DNA of 64,000 nucleotides. Source: Comamonas testosteroni TK102. Its GTDB lineage: Bacteria > Pseudomonadota > Gammaproteobacteria > Burkholderiales > Burkholderiaceae_C. A program made the translations under genes and the position numbers. The stretch covers positions 5,208,001 to 5,272,000 of the forward strand of contig NZ_CP006704.1 of the NCBI RefSeq assembly GCF_000739375.1, read 5' to 3'. Of the stretch, positions 8,037 to 19,327 are shown one piece after another; within the stretch, counting starts at the first letter, position 1; every line of letters starts with the position of its first letter. Below the pieces are notes generated by a model. The model was not told the origin of the DNA. It searched no databases and worked only from the letters and a program-made list of their open reading frames with translations.

Positions 8037-9230
8037 TCAATCAGCCTGCTTGCGCAGGAAGGCCGGGATCTCCACATCGTCCATGCCGCCAGAGGCCAGC
8101 GCGCTCACACGCTCGGAAGCCTGGGTGCGGTTGGTGCGCCAGACGCTGGGCACATTGGTGTTGGCCGTGCCGTATTCCATGCCGCCCAGGGGAGGCAGGC
8201 CCACGGCCACGTTGTCGGTACCGGTACGCAGGCCGCCTTGCACCACCTGGATGTTCTGGCGACGCACATTGGGACGCGACAGGCCGGTGGCCACCACGGT
8301 CACACGGATCTCGTCGCCCAGCGAGTCGTCATAGGCGGCGCCATAGATCACATGCGCATCGGGAGACGCGTAGGCGTTGATGGTGGACATGGCCAGACGC
8401 GACTCGGACAGCTTCAGGCTGCCCTTGGCGGCCGTCACCAGCACCAGCACGCCCTTGGCGCCGGACAGGTCGATGCCTTCCAGCAGCGGGCAGGCCACGG
8501 CCTGCTCGGCTGCGATGCGGGCACGGTCGGGACCGGCTGCCTTGGCCGTGCCCATCATGGCCTTGCCGGGCTCGCCCATCACGGTGCGCACGTCTTCGAA
8601 GTCGACGTTCACATGGCCGTACTCGTTGATGATTTCAGCAATGCCGCCCACGGCGTTCTTCAGAACATCGTTGGCATGGGCAAAAGCCTCGTCCTGGGAG
8701 ATATCGTCACCCAGCACATCGAGCAGCTTTTCGTTGAGCACAACGATCAGCGAGTCCACATTCGCTTCCAGCTCGGCCAGGCCGGCGTCAGCGTTCTGCA
8801 TGCGGCGACCGCCTTCCCACTCGAAAGGCTTGGTCACCACACCCACCGTCAGAATGCCCATTTCCTTGGCCACTCGTGCGATCACAGGCGATGCACCGGT
8901 ACCCGTACCACCACCCATGCCTGCCGTAATGAAGAGCATGTGCGCGCCTTCGATGGCAGCGCGAATATCTTCCACAGCAGCTTCCGCAGCGTCGCGGCCC
9001 TTGTCGGGCTTGCTGCCGGCACCCAGGCCGCTGCCACCCAGATGGATGGTGCGGTGAGCGCGGCTGCGCAACAGAGCTTGAGCATCGGTATTGGCCGTAA
9101 TGAATTCGACGCCCTGGACGCTGCGTTCGATCATGTGGTCGACGGCATTGCCGCCGCCACCGCCGACGCCGATCACCTTGATCTGCGTGCCTTGGTTGAA
9201 TTCTTCGGTTTCAATCATGTCGATAGGCAT
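8037..9230 (-). CDS. ftsZ: Cell division GTPase FtsZ
   Basis: Tubulin-like GTPase that forms the Z-ring. It has 397 residues. The nucleotide site shows GVGGGGGNAVDHM near residue 20 and the signature GGGTGTGASP (about 108-117). The T7 synergy loop is NVDFEDVRTVM. The flexible linker is followed by the conserved C-terminal peptide DDVEIPAFLRKQAD, which binds FtsA and ZipA-type partners. The start has AGGAG 7 nt upstream. A 146-bp gap to ftsA leaves room for an ftsZ promoter, but I could not pick one out. Confidence 0.98.
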   Translation of the reverse strand: MPIDMIETEEFNQGTQIKVIGVGGGGGNAVDHMIERSVQGVEFITANTDAQALLRSRAHRTIHLGGSGLGAGSKPDKGRDAAEAAVEDIRAAIEGAHMLFITAGMGGGTGTGASPVIARVAKEMGILTVGVVTKPFEWEGGRRMQNADAGLAELEANVDSLIVVLNEKLLDVLGDDISQDEAFAHANDVLKNAVGGIAEIINEYGHVNVDFEDVRTVMGEPGKAMMGTAKAAGPDRARIAAEQAVACPLLEGIDLSGAKGVLVLVTAAKGSLKLSESRLAMSTINAYASPDAHVIYGAAYDDSLGDEIRVTVVATGLSRPNVRRQNIQVVQGGLRTGTDNVAVGLPPLGGMEYGTANTNVPSVWRTNRTQASERVSALASGGMDDVEIPAFLRKQAD

Positions 9231-9376
9231 GGTGGTGCTCCTGTTCTCTAGTGGTGGTTTGTCGCTGCTGTGGAAAAGAAATTTCGAACTCTTGAGGTCT
9301 TCGCGGTCTTCGTCGTCGATGCCGCGAAAAATCCATCGTTGGTGGTCCGGTGATGAACATGCGATAGGTGCTCATA

Positions 9377-10606
9377 TCAGAAGTTCCCCACGATGAAGTC
9401 CTTGAACCGGCCGAAGGCGGTCTTCATGGAACCGCTCTTCTGGGCCACCTTGTAGCCACGCAGACGTGCCAGGCGCGCTTCATCGAGCAGGCCCATCACG
9501 GTGGCGGCACGGGGCTGGGCGACCATGTCGGCCAGCGCACCGGAATATTTGGGAAGACCGCGGCGCACGGGCTTGAGGAAGATGTCCTCGCCCAGCTCGA
9601 TCATTCCGGGCATGACGGCGCTGCCGCCCGTGAGCACGATGCCCGAGGACAGCACTTCTTCGTAGCCCGACTCGCGGATGACCTGCTGCACCAGCGAGAA
9701 GATCTCTTCCACGCGGGGCTCGATCACGCCGGCCAGGGCCTGCTTGCTGATCATGCGCGGGCTGCGGTCACCCAGGCCCGGCACTTCGACCTGGGCATCG
9801 GGGTCGGCCAGCAGCTGCTTGGCGTAGCCGCTCTCGACCTTGATGTCCTCGGCATCCTTGGTGGGAGTGCGCAGGGCCATGGCGATGTCGCTGGTGATCA
9901 GGTCGCCGGCAATCGGGATCACGGCCGTGTGGCGAATCGCACCGCCGGTGAAGATGGCCACATCGGTCGCGCCCGCGCCGATATCCACCACGGCCACGCC
10001 CAGCTCGCGCTCGTCGTCGGTCAGCACGGCCTGGGCCGATGCCAGCGGGTTGAGCAGCAGCTGCTCGACCTCCAGGCCGCAGCGGCGCACGCATTTGATG
10101 ATGTTCTCGGCCGCGCTCTGGGCACCGGTGACGATATGGATCTTGGCTTCAAGGCGAATGCCGCTCATGCCGATGGGCTCGCGCACCTCGTGCCCGTCGA
10201 TGACGAACTCCTGCGCCTCGACCAGCAGCAGGCGCTGGTCCGACGAGATATTGATGGCCTTGGCGGTTTCCATCACGCGCGCCATATCGGTGGACGAGAC
10301 CTCCTTGTCCTTGATGGCCACCATGCCGCTGGAATTCAGGCCGCGGATATGGCTGCCGGTAATGCCGGTGCACACGCGCTGAATCTTGCAGTCGGCCATC
10401 AGCTCGGCCTCCTTGAGCGCCTGCTGGATGCTCTGCACGGTCGCATCGATGTTCACGACCACGCCACGCTTCAAGCCGTTGCTGGGGGCAACGCCCAGGC
10501 CCGCCAGCTTCAGCTCGCCATTGGACATGACCTCGGCCACCACCGCCATGACCTTGGCCGTGCCGATATCCAGCCCAACAATCACATCCTTGTATTCTCT
10601 TGCCAT
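9377..10606 (-). CDS. ftsA: Cell division protein FtsA
   Basis: Actin-like ATPase that tethers FtsZ to the membrane. It has 409 residues. It starts MAREYKDVIVGLDIGTAKV, the phosphate-1 loop. The second phosphate region is AVVDIGAGATDVAIF and the adenosine motif is GIVLTGGSAVMPGM. It ends GRFKDFIVGNF, an amphipathic membrane-targeting helix typical of FtsA. It lies 72 bp after ftsQ and 146 bp before ftsZ. Confidence 0.98.
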   Translation of the reverse strand: MAREYKDVIVGLDIGTAKVMAVVAEVMSNGELKLAGLGVAPSNGLKRGVVVNIDATVQSIQQALKEAELMADCKIQRVCTGITGSHIRGLNSSGMVAIKDKEVSSTDMARVMETAKAINISSDQRLLLVEAQEFVIDGHEVREPIGMSGIRLEAKIHIVTGAQSAAENIIKCVRRCGLEVEQLLLNPLASAQAVLTDDERELGVAVVDIGAGATDVAIFTGGAIRHTAVIPIAGDLITSDIAMALRTPTKDAEDIKVESGYAKQLLADPDAQVEVPGLGDRSPRMISKQALAGVIEPRVEEIFSLVQQVIRESGYEEVLSSGIVLTGGSAVMPGMIELGEDIFLKPVRRGLPKYSGALADMVAQPRAATVMGLLDEARLARLRGYKVAQKSGSMKTAFGRFKDFIVGNF

Positions 10607-10678
10607 ATCAGCTTCCGCCCCCGGTAGGTTCTGTCTTGTCTTTGTGTGCGCCTTGCATGTCTGTTCTCCTGCTCCCGC

Positions 10679-11488
10679 TCATCGTCTGGCCCTGGCAGCA
10701 GCTGCCGGCGCGGAGGTTCCAGTGGTCACGCCCTTGAGTCGCAAGGCATAGCCGTCTTCGTAACGCAGGTCTGCAGACTCCACTGCTGCAGCCGAGCGCT
10801 TGTATTGAGAGGTGATCTGAGGCAGCGTGCGCACAAAGCGCTGCACACGCTGCAATATGTCTTCGGTGGTGCCACCGCCCAGTGTCAGCAATGCATCGTT
10901 GTCCAGCACGAGTTCCCAGCTGCCACGCGCATCCAGGGTCAGGCTGTCCAGCTCCACATCGAGTGGCTTCAGCGCCGGCGCCAGTGCGTGATACATCCGC
11001 AGCACACGCGGAGCCGAGCCCTCGGGGCCTTGCAGACGCGGCAGTCCTTCGCGGTCCAGCTCGCCCAGATTGGCTTCGAACACTTCGCCGGCCTTGTTGA
11101 CCAGGCCGGTGCCGGTCTCGGGGCCCCAGAAAGCCTCGGCCACATGCTCCTTGAGCGCCACGCGCAAGCCGTTCGGATACTCCCGGCGCACCTGCGCCTC
11201 CTGTACCCAGGGCACCTGCTCGAATGCGTGCTGCGCCGCCTTCAGGTCCACCGTGAAGAAATTGCCCTTGAGCACCGGTGCCACATTGGCACGCAGCGTC
11301 ACGGCGTTGTTATGCACCAGCTCGCCTTCCACCACGATGCGGCCGATATTGAAGGCCGGAGTTCGCATCAACCACCATCCCACGGCCATCACGCACGCCG
11401 TCAAGCACCCCATGAACATGACCGTGGCAGTGATGTTCATGAGCTTGACGTCGAACGGGACGACGGCTGTGGGCTGGCTGCGGTTCAT
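10679..11488 (-). CDS. ftsQ: Cell division protein FtsQ
   Basis: Bitopic divisome protein that connects early and late division proteins (FtsB/FtsL complex). It has 269 residues: a short cytoplasmic part, one membrane helix (about 18-38, [23 protein letters not shown]), then the POTRA domain starting [16 protein letters not shown] and the FtsQ beta domain. The ATG at 11488 is chosen because it overlaps the ddl stop by 4 bp (ATGA). The frame stays open farther upstream, but only as an overlap with ddl. Confidence 0.95.
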   Translation of the reverse strand: MNRSQPTAVVPFDVKLMNITATVMFMGCLTACVMAVGWWLMRTPAFNIGRIVVEGELVHNNAVTLRANVAPVLKGNFFTVDLKAAQHAFEQVPWVQEAQVRREYPNGLRVALKEHVAEAFWGPETGTGLVNKAGEVFEANLGELDREGLPRLQGPEGSAPRVLRMYHALAPALKPLDVELDSLTLDARGSWELVLDNDALLTLGGGTTEDILQRVQRFVRTLPQITSQYKRSAAAVESADLRYEDGYALRLKGVTTGTSAPAAAARARR

Positions 11489-12456
11489 GGCTGCTCCGCT
11501 TCTCCATCCAGCGTGCTCATGGCCAGGATGCCAAGGCACAGGTTTTCGTAGCTCACGCCGGAGGCGCGCGCCGCCATGGGGACCAGAGAATGCCCGGTCA
11601 TGCCAGGTGAGGTGTTGATCTCCAGCAAGAAAGGCTTGCGGTCGCTGGCGCGGATCATGATGTCGGCACGCGCCCAGCCGCGGCAGCCCAGGGTGCGGAA
11701 GGCTTTCTCCACGATGCGCTGGATCTCGGCTTCCTCGGCAGCCGGCAGGCCGCTCGGGCAGTGGTACTGCGTCGTATCGGTGAAGTACTTGTTCTGATAG
11801 TCGTAGTTGCCTTCGGGCGCCACGATGCGGATCACCGGCAGCGCAGCGGCCTTCGCTCCCGTGCCCAGCACGGGGCAGGTGGTCTCGTCGCCGGCAATGA
11901 ACTGCTCGCACAGCACTTCTGCGTCGTACTGGGCCGCCAGCTCGTAGGCCCTGGCGCATTCGTCGGCATCCATCACCTTGGTCAGGCCGATGCTGGAGCC
12001 GTCGCGTGCAGGCTTGACGATCATGGGAGCACCCAGGGCCTGCAATGCGGCGCGGGTGGCTTCGGCCGAATCGACCATGCGCCAGTCCGGCGTGGGCAGA
12101 CCTTCAAAGCGCCAGATGCGCTTGGTCATGATCTTGTCCATGGCGATGCTGGAAGCCATCACACCCGAACCCGTGTAGGGGATGTCCAGCAACTCCAGCG
12201 CGCCCTGCACCGTGCCGTCCTCGCCATAGCGGCCATGCAGCGCGATGAAGCAGCGGTCAAAGCCTTGCGCCTTGAGCTGGTCCAGGCCCTGCTCGGCGGG
12301 GTCGAACTTGTGGGCATCGACTCCCTTGGACTGCAGCGCTGCCAGCACGCCGGTGCCGGACATCAGCGAGACCTCGCGCTCGGACGAGCGCCCCCCCATC
12401 AGCACTGCGACCTTGCCCAGTGCCTTCACGTCGATATTGGTACCAAACATGCTCAT
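11485..12456 (-). CDS. ddl: D-alanine--D-alanine ligase
   Basis: ATP-grasp enzyme that makes D-Ala-D-Ala for peptidoglycan. It has 323 residues. Motifs are [17 protein letters not shown] at the N-terminus, [17 protein letters not shown], the ATP-grasp loop [14 protein letters not shown], and the metal-binding [17 protein letters not shown]. It overlaps murC upstream and ftsQ downstream by 4 bp each. It is the DdlB-type ligase normally found in dcw clusters. Confidence 0.97.
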   Translation of the reverse strand: MSMFGTNIDVKALGKVAVLMGGRSSEREVSLMSGTGVLAALQSKGVDAHKFDPAEQGLDQLKAQGFDRCFIALHGRYGEDGTVQGALELLDIPYTGSGVMASSIAMDKIMTKRIWRFEGLPTPDWRMVDSAEATRAALQALGAPMIVKPARDGSSIGLTKVMDADECARAYELAAQYDAEVLCEQFIAGDETTCPVLGTGAKAAALPVIRIVAPEGNYDYQNKYFTDTTQYHCPSGLPAAEEAEIQRIVEKAFRTLGCRGWARADIMIRASDRKPFLLEINTSPGMTGHSLVPMAARASGVSYENLCLGILAMSTLDGEAEQP

Positions 12457-13886
12457 TGCGCGCTCCCTGCGGGCGCAGCCGGCTCTTGTTTCTGAAGCAT
12501 TTCAACCAGTTTCCCGGGCACGGCACCAATCGATCCCGCTCCCATGCACAGCAATACATCACCTGCTTGCGCATTGGCGGCGATGGCTGCCGGCATATCG
12601 GCAATGTTTTCCACAAATACAGGCTCGACTTTGCCGGCCACGCGCAAAGCGCGGGCCAGGGAGCGACCGTCGGCGGCCACGATGGGAGCCTCGCCTGCGG
12701 CATAGACCTCGGCCAGCAGCACGGAATCGGCGCTGCCTATGACTTTCACGAAGTCCTCGAAACAGTCGCGTGTGCGGCTGTAGCGATGCGGCTGAAAGGC
12801 CAGCACCAGGCGCTGGCCCGGGAAGGCGCCGCGTGCTGCAGCCAGCGTGGCGGCCATTTCCACAGGGTGGTGACCGTAGTCGTCGATGACGGTGAACATG
12901 CCGCCATCGGCAGCCGGCAGCTCGCCATAGCGCTGGAAGCGCCGTCCCACGCCCTTGAAGCCTTCCAGGGCACGCAGCAGCGCTTCATCGGAAATCTCGA
13001 GCTCCATGGCGACCGCCACGGCAGACAGGGCGTTGAGCACGTTGTGCTCGCCGGGCAGGCTCAGAACGACTTCGAGGTCGGGGTAGCTCTGTCCGTTCTG
13101 GCGTCGCACGGTAAAGCGCATGCGACCGGCTTCGGCACGCACGTTCACGGCACGCACCTGGGCATCTTCGGCAAAGCCGTAGGTCGTGACCGGGCGGGCC
13201 AGCCTGGGCAATATCTCGCGCACGGCAGGACTGTCGACGCAGAGAATGGCACGGCCGTAAAACGGCATGCGGTGCAGAAAGTCGACAAAGGCCTGCTTGA
13301 GACGGCCAAAGTCATGGCCGTAGGTTTCCATGTGGTCGGCGTCGATATTGGTGACGACGGCCATCACGGGCAGCAGGTTCAGGAAGGAAGCATCGGACTC
13401 GTCGGCCTCGACCACGATGTAGTCGCCCTGACCCAGCTTGGCATTCGCGCCAGCGCTATTGAGCTTGCCGCCGATCACGAAAGTAGGGTCCAGGCCCGCC
13501 TCGGCCAGCACGCTGGTCACCAGGCTGGTGGTGGTGGTCTTGCCATGCGCGCCGGCAATGGCGATGCCCTGCTTGAAGCGCATCAGCTCGGCCAGCATCA
13601 GGGCACGGGGAACCACCGGAATCTTTTTCTCGCGGGCCGCCAGAACCTCGGGGTTGTCGCCCTGCACGGCCGTGGAGGTCACCACGGCATCGGTGCCGGC
13701 GACGTTCTCGGCCGCATGACCGACAAAGGTCTTGATGCCCAGGCCGGCCAGGCGGCGCAGCGTGGCACTGTCAGCCAGGTCGGAACCTGAAATGGCGTAA
13801 CCCAGGTTGTGCAGAACCTCTGCAATACCGCTCATGCCGGCGCCGCCAATACCGACAAAGTGAATGTGATGAATGGCGTGTTTCAT
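12453..13886 (-). CDS. murC: UDP-N-acetylmuramate--L-alanine ligase
   Basis: Adds L-Ala to UDP-MurNAc. It has 477 residues. The UDP-binding Rossmann start is [19 protein letters not shown]. The ATP loop is [11 protein letters not shown], followed by [10 protein letters not shown] and the C-terminal [14 protein letters not shown]. It sits in the overlapping chain murG-murC-ddl with 4-bp overlaps on both sides, so translation is coupled. Confidence 0.98.
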   Translation of the reverse strand: MKHAIHHIHFVGIGGAGMSGIAEVLHNLGYAISGSDLADSATLRRLAGLGIKTFVGHAAENVAGTDAVVTSTAVQGDNPEVLAAREKKIPVVPRALMLAELMRFKQGIAIAGAHGKTTTTSLVTSVLAEAGLDPTFVIGGKLNSAGANAKLGQGDYIVVEADESDASFLNLLPVMAVVTNIDADHMETYGHDFGRLKQAFVDFLHRMPFYGRAILCVDSPAVREILPRLARPVTTYGFAEDAQVRAVNVRAEAGRMRFTVRRQNGQSYPDLEVVLSLPGEHNVLNALSAVAVAMELEISDEALLRALEGFKGVGRRFQRYGELPAADGGMFTVIDDYGHHPVEMAATLAAARGAFPGQRLVLAFQPHRYSRTRDCFEDFVKVIGSADSVLLAEVYAAGEAPIVAADGRSLARALRVAGKVEPVFVENIADMPAAIAANAQAGDVLLCMGAGSIGAVPGKLVEMLQKQEPAAPAGSAQ

Positions 13887-14968
13887 GCTGCCAACTCCTC
13901 ACAAGCGGCGACCACCTTCGCGGTGGCATCAGTCTTTTGCATTTTCTTCGCGAGTTCAGCGCGCTCCAACAGCGTCGCACGCTGCATATTTTGTAGCATT
14001 TCCGCCAACCCTTGGGCGCTCAAAGTACTTTGAGGCTGTAACCAACCGCCACCGGCATCCACCAGGAAGCGGGCATTGCTGGTCTGGTGGTCATCCACCG
14101 CCGCCGGGAAGGGCACATAGACCGCTGCAGCCCCTACGGCAGCGATCTCGGTCACGGTGCTGGCACCGGCACGGCAGACCACGAGATCGGCATCGGCAAA
14201 AGCCTTGGCCGTGTCGTCGATGAAAGGAGTCAGCTCGGCCTGCACGCCGGCAGCCTGATAGTTGGCACGCAGCGCATCGATCTGGGCCGTACCGCTTTGG
14301 TGCAGCACCACGGGGCGCTGATCGGCAGGCATCAGGGCCAGAGCCTGGGGCACGATCTCATTGAGCGCCCTGGCTCCCAGGCTGCCGCCCACGACGAGCA
14401 GCTTCAGCGGGCCGCTGCGACCGGCAAAGCGCTGGGCCGGCTCGGCCTGCTCCAGAAAAGCCTGACGCAGCGGGTTGCCCACCCATTCGCCCTTGGCAAA
14501 CACCTTGGGGAAAGCCGTGAACACGCGCCTGGCCACCTTGGCCACGACCTTGTTGGCCATGCCGGCCACGGAGTTCTGCTCGTGCAGCACCACGGGCACG
14601 CCGGACAGCGCGGCCATCAGGCCTGCGGGCACGGTGAGATAACCGCCCAGGCCGATGACCACATCGGGCTGCACGCGCCTGATGACGCTGCGCGCCTGTG
14701 CAAAGGCCTTGCTCAGCTTGAAGGGCAGCTGCAGCAAAGTCTTGACGCCCTTGCCGCGCACGCCGCCGAACTCGATGGTCTCCAGTGCAAAGCCCTGCGG
14801 CGGCACGATGCGCGACTCCATGGAGCCCGGCGCGCCCAGCCAGTGCACATTCCAACCGCGTGCGCGCAGCTCCTGCGCCACGGCCAGCCCGGGGAAGATA
14901 TGGCCGCCGGTTCCGCCGGCGATCACCAGCGCGGTGCGCTGCCTGTTTTGCTCAACGGGAAGCGTCAT
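13883..14968 (-). CDS. murG: UDP-GlcNAc:lipid I N-acetylglucosaminyltransferase MurG
   Basis: Makes lipid II from lipid I on the inner face of the membrane. It has 361 residues, GT28 family. The N-terminal loop is [16 protein letters not shown], and the hydrophobic/basic patch for membrane contact follows. The donor-site motifs are [13 protein letters not shown] and [25 protein letters not shown]. Within the coding sequence near the C-terminus is a perfect 16-bp palindrome, CTCAAAGTACTTTGAG (14019-14034). The gene overlaps ftsW and murC by 4 bp each. Confidence 0.97.
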   Translation of the reverse strand: MTLPVEQNRQRTALVIAGGTGGHIFPGLAVAQELRARGWNVHWLGAPGSMESRIVPPQGFALETIEFGGVRGKGVKTLLQLPFKLSKAFAQARSVIRRVQPDVVIGLGGYLTVPAGLMAALSGVPVVLHEQNSVAGMANKVVAKVARRVFTAFPKVFAKGEWVGNPLRQAFLEQAEPAQRFAGRSGPLKLLVVGGSLGARALNEIVPQALALMPADQRPVVLHQSGTAQIDALRANYQAAGVQAELTPFIDDTAKAFADADLVVCRAGASTVTEIAAVGAAAVYVPFPAAVDDHQTSNARFLVDAGGGWLQPQSTLSAQGLAEMLQNMQRATLLERAELAKKMQKTDATAKVVAACEELAA

Positions 14969-16236
14969 GCGTGACCTCCCTTCATCAGCAGCTTGTTTTC
15001 GTAATCGACTCGGAGCACCACAGCTATCGCAATCAAATTCATCAAAATGGCCGAACCGCCAAAACTCATCAACGGCAGAGTCAGGCCTTTGGTTGGCAGG
15101 GCGCCGAGATTCACGCCCATGTTGATAAAGGCCTGGAAGCCCATCCAGATCGCCACGCCCTCCGCCACCAGGCCCGCAAAGACACGGTCCAGCGCGATGG
15201 CCTGACGGCCGATCAGCATGATGCGGCGGGTCAGCCAGAAGAAGACTGCCGCAATCAGCAGCAGACCGACCAGACCGAATTCCTCGCCGATCACGGCCAG
15301 CAGGAAGTCGGTATGCGCTTCGGGCAGCCAGTGCAGCTTTTCCACGCTGCGGCCCAGGCCCACGCCAAAGATCTCGCCCCGCCCGATGGCGATCAGCGCA
15401 TGCGAGAGCTGATAGCCCTTGCCCAGCGCATGCTTTTCATCCCAGGGATCAAGGTAGGCAAAAATACGTTCGCGTCGCCACTCCGAGGTGGCGATGATCA
15501 TGCCGAAGGCCAGCACCACCAGCAGCGCGATGATGAAGAACATGCGCGCATTCACGCCGCCCAGGAACAGAATGCCCATGGAGATCACGACGATCACCAT
15601 GAAGGCCCCCATGTCGGGCTCGGCCAGCAGCAGCACCCCCACCACGACCACGGCCAGGCCCATGGGCAGCACGGCGCGGAAGAAGCGCTCCTTGACCTCC
15701 ATCTTGCGAACCATGTAGTCGGCCGCATAGATCAGGATGGAGAACTTGGCAAGCTCCGAAGGCTGGAAGTTCATGATGCCCAGCGACAGCCAGCGCCGCG
15801 CGCCGTTGACCACCGTGCCCACATGCGGAATCAGCACCGCCACCAGCAGCACGATGGAGATCAGGAACAGCTTGCGCGCCACCTTCTCCCAGACATTCAT
15901 GGGCACCTGGAAGGCCAGCAGCGCGGCCACAAAGGCCATGCCTATAGACATGGTGTGGCGCAGCAGGAAGTGATAGGGCTCGATCTTGCCGAAGCGCGGA
16001 TTGTCGGGCATCGCAATCGATGCCGAATACACCATGACCAGACTCCAGGACAGCAAGGCGATGACGACCCAGATCAGAGCCTGGTCCAGCCCCAGGACGC
16101 TGGCTGGCGTGCGGGTCGGACGGTCGTACACGGGCCCGCCTACACGCACCGGCAGCACGTCGATGGGCTTGTCCCCGACCGTGCGAAACCACGAGCGCAT
16201 GCGGCCGGAGAGGCTGGTCATGAAGGCGGCTGTCAT
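14965..16236 (-). CDS. ftsW: Lipid II glycan polymerase FtsW (SEDS family)
   Basis: Polytopic SEDS glycosyltransferase that works with FtsI at the septum. It has 423 residues with about ten membrane helices. After a cytoplasmic leader of about 45 residues come [20 protein letters not shown], a large periplasmic loop with [15 protein letters not shown] and [24 protein letters not shown], then [19 protein letters not shown] and the closing [17 protein letters not shown]. The loop Asp needed for SEDS catalysis lies in the [13 protein letters not shown] region. 4-bp overlaps with murD and murG. Confidence 0.97.
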   Translation of the reverse strand: MTAAFMTSLSGRMRSWFRTVGDKPIDVLPVRVGGPVYDRPTRTPASVLGLDQALIWVVIALLSWSLVMVYSASIAMPDNPRFGKIEPYHFLLRHTMSIGMAFVAALLAFQVPMNVWEKVARKLFLISIVLLVAVLIPHVGTVVNGARRWLSLGIMNFQPSELAKFSILIYAADYMVRKMEVKERFFRAVLPMGLAVVVVGVLLLAEPDMGAFMVIVVISMGILFLGGVNARMFFIIALLVVLAFGMIIATSEWRRERIFAYLDPWDEKHALGKGYQLSHALIAIGRGEIFGVGLGRSVEKLHWLPEAHTDFLLAVIGEEFGLVGLLLIAAVFFWLTRRIMLIGRQAIALDRVFAGLVAEGVAIWMGFQAFINMGVNLGALPTKGLTLPLMSFGGSAILMNLIAIAVVLRVDYENKLLMKGGHA

Positions 16237-18143
16237 GCGCCGTCCTCCAGTTGCTGGCCGGCTTCAAGTGCCAGCTCGCGCACCGCTTCCACAAACTGGT
16301 GGGCGCGGTCCGCGTAGTCCTTGAACATATCCATGCTTGCGCAGGCCGGCGAGAGCAGCACTGCATCGCCCGCATGGGCCAGACGCGCGGCCTGCTGCAC
16401 GGCGTCCTGCATGGAGGCGGCATCGACCAGGGTCACGCCGGTGTCGCCCAGGGCCTCGCGAATCTGCGGCGCGTCCTGACCGATCAGCACGGCCGCGCGC
16501 ACATAGCGCGAAACGGGAGCAGCCAGCGGCGTGAAGTCCTGGCCCTTGCCCAGACCGCCCAGAATCACCACGATGCGGTGGTCCGGCCCCAGGCCCATGA
16601 GGGCGGCCACGGTGGCACCCACATTCGTGCCCTTGCTGTCGTCAAAGTATTCGACATCGCCCACCCGGCCCACGGGCTGTACGCGGTGCGGCTCGCCCCG
16701 GTATTCGCGCAGGCCGTAGAGCAGCGGTGCCAGCGTGCATCCCGCGCCGGTCGCCAGCGCCAGGGCCGACAGCGCATTGATGGCGTTGTGGCGGCCGCGG
16801 ATGCGCAGCGCATCGGCGGGCATCAGGCGCACGATGTGCAGATCGTCGACGTTCTTGCCCTTGCTGGTTTCGTCGGCCTCGTGGGCGCGCACCAGCCAGG
16901 TCATGCCGTTGACCACCTCCAGACCGAAGTCGCCAGGGCGGCGCGGCATGTCGCCGCCAAAGGTGACATGGGCGCGCTGGAAAGTCTTGCCGCGCTTGCC
17001 GGGCACCGCCACAGGCGCGGGCAGCATGGCCATGACGACGGGATCTTCACGGTTGAGGACCATCAGAGCCTGCTCGCCAAAGACATGGGCCTTGGCGTCG
17101 GCATAGGCCTGCATGCCTCCATGCCAGTCGAGATGGTCCTGGGTGATATTGAGCACCGTGGCCGCCGTGGGCTCGAAGCCGCGGCAGTCATCGAGCTGGA
17201 AGCTGGACAGCTCCAGCACCCAGGCCTGGGGCAGCGTCTCGGCATCGATGCGCCCGGACAGGGTGTCGAGCAGCGTGGGACCGATATTTCCGGCCACGCC
17301 CACGCTCAATCCGCCATGCTCCAGCAGCTGACCGGTCAGCGAGGTGACCGTGGTCTTGCCGTTGGTGCCGGTAATGCCCAGCACCTTGGGCGCATAGCCA
17401 TGGGCTTCGCGCAGGCCCTTGAGCGCAAAGGCAAACAGATCGAGTTCGCCGCCCGTGGGCAGGCCGATGCTGCGCGCGGCATTGAAGACCGGCGCCACGC
17501 TGGCCGGGCTCAGGCCCGGCGAACGATAGACGGAGCTCAGGCTCTGGCCATCGACCAGGGCCGCCGTGAATGCGCCGGCGACAAAGCGCACGCCGGGCAG
17601 CTCGGTCTGCAGCGCAGACAGATAGGGCGGGACTTCGCGCGTGTCTGCCACCGTGACGTCGGCACCGGCACGCACGCACCAGCGGGCCATCGCAATACCC
17701 GAGATGCCCAGACCCAGAATCAGCACGCGCTGACCCTGCAGATGCTGGGCCGCGCCTTGCGGCCAATGCACGGGGACAGGCGGCAGTTCCACCGCCTCCT
17801 GCTGCTCGGCTTCGGGCTGCGGCTCGGCGGCAGTCACTTCGGCGTCGGCCGCGTCGGAGATGCTGGGATCGGCAAAGATCTGTGCCACAAAGGCGGCCGC
17901 ATCCCTGGCGGCCGTCAAGGTGGAGATATCGGGCACCGGCTCGGCATCCAGCGTCTTGGCGATGATGGCAGGCGCTTCCATTTCAGGAGCTTCTTGCGCT
18001 TGCTCCTGATTCATTTCAGACATATTTTCATCTGAAATGCTTTGCAGATCAGCGATAGGCGCTTGCGTTTGCATAGCATCCACTCCCGCATCCGTATCCG
18101 GCTGCAGAACCTGATCGTCGAGCTTGAGGTCTTCGTCTTGCAT
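16233..18143 (-). CDS. murD: UDP-MurNAc-L-Ala--D-Glu ligase with a long acidic N-terminal extension
   Basis: Adds D-Glu to UDP-MurNAc-L-Ala. The conserved enzyme begins only at [21 protein letters not shown] (about residue 135). The ATP loop [20 protein letters not shown] and the C-terminal [17 protein letters not shown] are normal. The preceding ~134 residues are Glu/Ala/Pro-rich and have no fold I recognise. The ATG at 18143, 5 nt after mraY with GAGGTAG upstream, gives 636 residues against about 450-500 for usual MurD. Bases 17985-18067, coding about residues 26-53, match the structure of an interspersed repeat found at 55079-55160. A GTG at 17792 behind AGGAGG would give a 505-residue enzyme, but its spacing is tight. 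Confidence 0.93.
   Translation of the reverse strand: MQDEDLKLDDQVLQPDTDAGVDAMQTQAPIADLQSISDENMSEMNQEQAQEAPEMEAPAIIAKTLDAEPVPDISTLTAARDAAAFVAQIFADPSISDAADAEVTAAEPQPEAEQQEAVELPPVPVHWPQGAAQHLQGQRVLILGLGISGIAMARWCVRAGADVTVADTREVPPYLSALQTELPGVRFVAGAFTAALVDGQSLSSVYRSPGLSPASVAPVFNAARSIGLPTGGELDLFAFALKGLREAHGYAPKVLGITGTNGKTTVTSLTGQLLEHGGLSVGVAGNIGPTLLDTLSGRIDAETLPQAWVLELSSFQLDDCRGFEPTAATVLNITQDHLDWHGGMQAYADAKAHVFGEQALMVLNREDPVVMAMLPAPVAVPGKRGKTFQRAHVTFGGDMPRRPGDFGLEVVNGMTWLVRAHEADETSKGKNVDDLHIVRLMPADALRIRGRHNAINALSALALATGAGCTLAPLLYGLREYRGEPHRVQPVGRVGDVEYFDDSKGTNVGATVAALMGLGPDHRIVVILGGLGKGQDFTPLAAPVSRYVRAAVLIGQDAPQIREALGDTGVTLVDAASMQDAVQQAARLAHAGDAVLLSPACASMDMFKDYADRAHQFVEAVRELALEAGQQLEDGA
17985..18067. 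repeat. Interspersed palindromic repeat embedded in the murD reading frame
   Basis: On the plus strand it starts AGGAGCTTCTTGCGCTTGC and contains perfect 9-bp arms CATTTCAGA (18012-18020) and TCTGAAATG (18031-18039) around a 10-nt loop. It ends near GATAGGCGCTTGC. The terminator-like repeat at 55079-55160 has the same order: AGGAGCT, CGCTT, ATTTCAGACA, a 10-nt loop, CTGAAAT, AGGCG. Here the unit is read through in frame. Confidence 0.65.
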
Positions 18144-18148
18144 GGCGA

Positions 18149-19327
18149 CTACCTCAGCTTCAGGGTGGACAGGCCCAGCAGGCACAGCAGCATGGTGATG
18201 ATCCAGAAGCGGATCACGACCTGGGTCTCCTTCCAGCCGCTCTTTTCAAAGTGGTGGTGCAGCGGTGCCATCTTCAGCAGGCGACGGCCCTCGCCATAGC
18301 GCTTCTTGGTGTACTTGAAGTAAGTCACCTGCAGCATCACCGAGATGGCTTCTGCCACAAAGATGCCGCCCATCACGGCCAGCACGATTTCCTGGCGCAC
18401 GATCACGGCGATCGTGCCCAGAGCGGCGCCCAGCGCCAGTGCGCCCACGTCGCCCATGAAGACCTGGGCGGGGTGTGCGTTGAACCAGAGAAAAGCCAGA
18501 CCGGCACCCGCCATGGCGCCGCAGAACACCATCAGTTCGCCCGTTCCGGGGATACTGGGAAACAGCAGATAGCGCGCATAGGTGGCATTGCCGGTCACAT
18601 AAGCAAAGATGCCCAGGGCCGTGCCGACCATGATGACGGGCATGATGGCCAGGCCATCGAGGCCGTCGGTCAGGTTCACGGCATTGCTGGCGCCCACGAT
18701 GACCAGATAGGTCATGACGATGAAGCCCAGCACGCCCAACGGGTAGCTGACCTCCTTGAAGAAGGGCACCATCAGGCCGGCCTTGGGGGGCAGGTCCATG
18801 GAAAAGCCCGACTGCACCCAGGAGATGAACAGGCCGAAAACCTCGGCGTTGTTGTTCTCGGAAATGCAGAACACCAGATACAGAGCGGCCAGCAGGCCGA
18901 TGACGGACTGCCAGAAATACTTCTCGCCCGAGCGCATGCCCTCGGGGTCCTTGTTGACGACCTTGCGCCAATCGTCCACCCAGCCAATCGCACCGAAGCC
19001 CAGCGTGACCAGCAGCACGATCCAGACAAAGCGGTTGGACAGGTCAAACCACAGCAGGGTGGAAACGGCAATCGAGAACAGAATCAGCACGCCGCCCATG
19101 GTGGGCGTGCCGCTTTTGACCAGATGGGTCTCCATGCCGTAGCCGCGCACGGGCTGACCGATCTTGAGTGCGGTCAGCATGCGAATCGCCCTGGGGCCGA
19201 CGATCAGGCCGATCAGCAAGGCGGTGACGGCGGCCAGCACGGCACGCAGCGTCAGGTATTGAAAGACGCGCAGAAAGCCGAAATCCGGCGAAAGCCCTTG
19301 CAGCCATTGAGCCAGCATCAGCAGCAT
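18149..19327 (-). CDS. mraY: Phospho-MurNAc-pentapeptide translocase MraY
   Basis: Integral membrane enzyme that joins phospho-MurNAc-pentapeptide to undecaprenyl phosphate to give lipid I. It has 392 residues and about ten helices. Signature motifs are [11 protein letters not shown], the Asp-containing [35 protein letters not shown], and [15 protein letters not shown] near the end. GGGGAGG lies just before the ATG at 19327, which overlaps the murF end by 10 bp. An ATG at 19318 would share one base with the murF stop. Confidence 0.97.
   Translation of the reverse strand: MLLMLAQWLQGLSPDFGFLRVFQYLTLRAVLAAVTALLIGLIVGPRAIRMLTALKIGQPVRGYGMETHLVKSGTPTMGGVLILFSIAVSTLLWFDLSNRFVWIVLLVTLGFGAIGWVDDWRKVVNKDPEGMRSGEKYFWQSVIGLLAALYLVFCISENNNAEVFGLFISWVQSGFSMDLPPKAGLMVPFFKEVSYPLGVLGFIVMTYLVIVGASNAVNLTDGLDGLAIMPVIMVGTALGIFAYVTGNATYARYLLFPSIPGTGELMVFCGAMAGAGLAFLWFNAHPAQVFMGDVGALALGAALGTIAVIVRQEIVLAVMGGIFVAEAISVMLQVTYFKYTKKRYGEGRRLLKMAPLHHHFEKSGWKETQVVIRFWIITMLLCLLGLSTLKLR

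Noticed and set aside
11489..11959. Upstream extension of ftsQ to 11959
   Set aside because: It overlaps ddl in another frame. The ATGA overlap at 11488 and the normal FtsQ N-terminus define the start.
16251..18035. A 594-codon plus-strand frame opposite murD
   Set aside because: Antisense shadow of murD; composition is biased to His, Gly and Arg with no recognisable motif.
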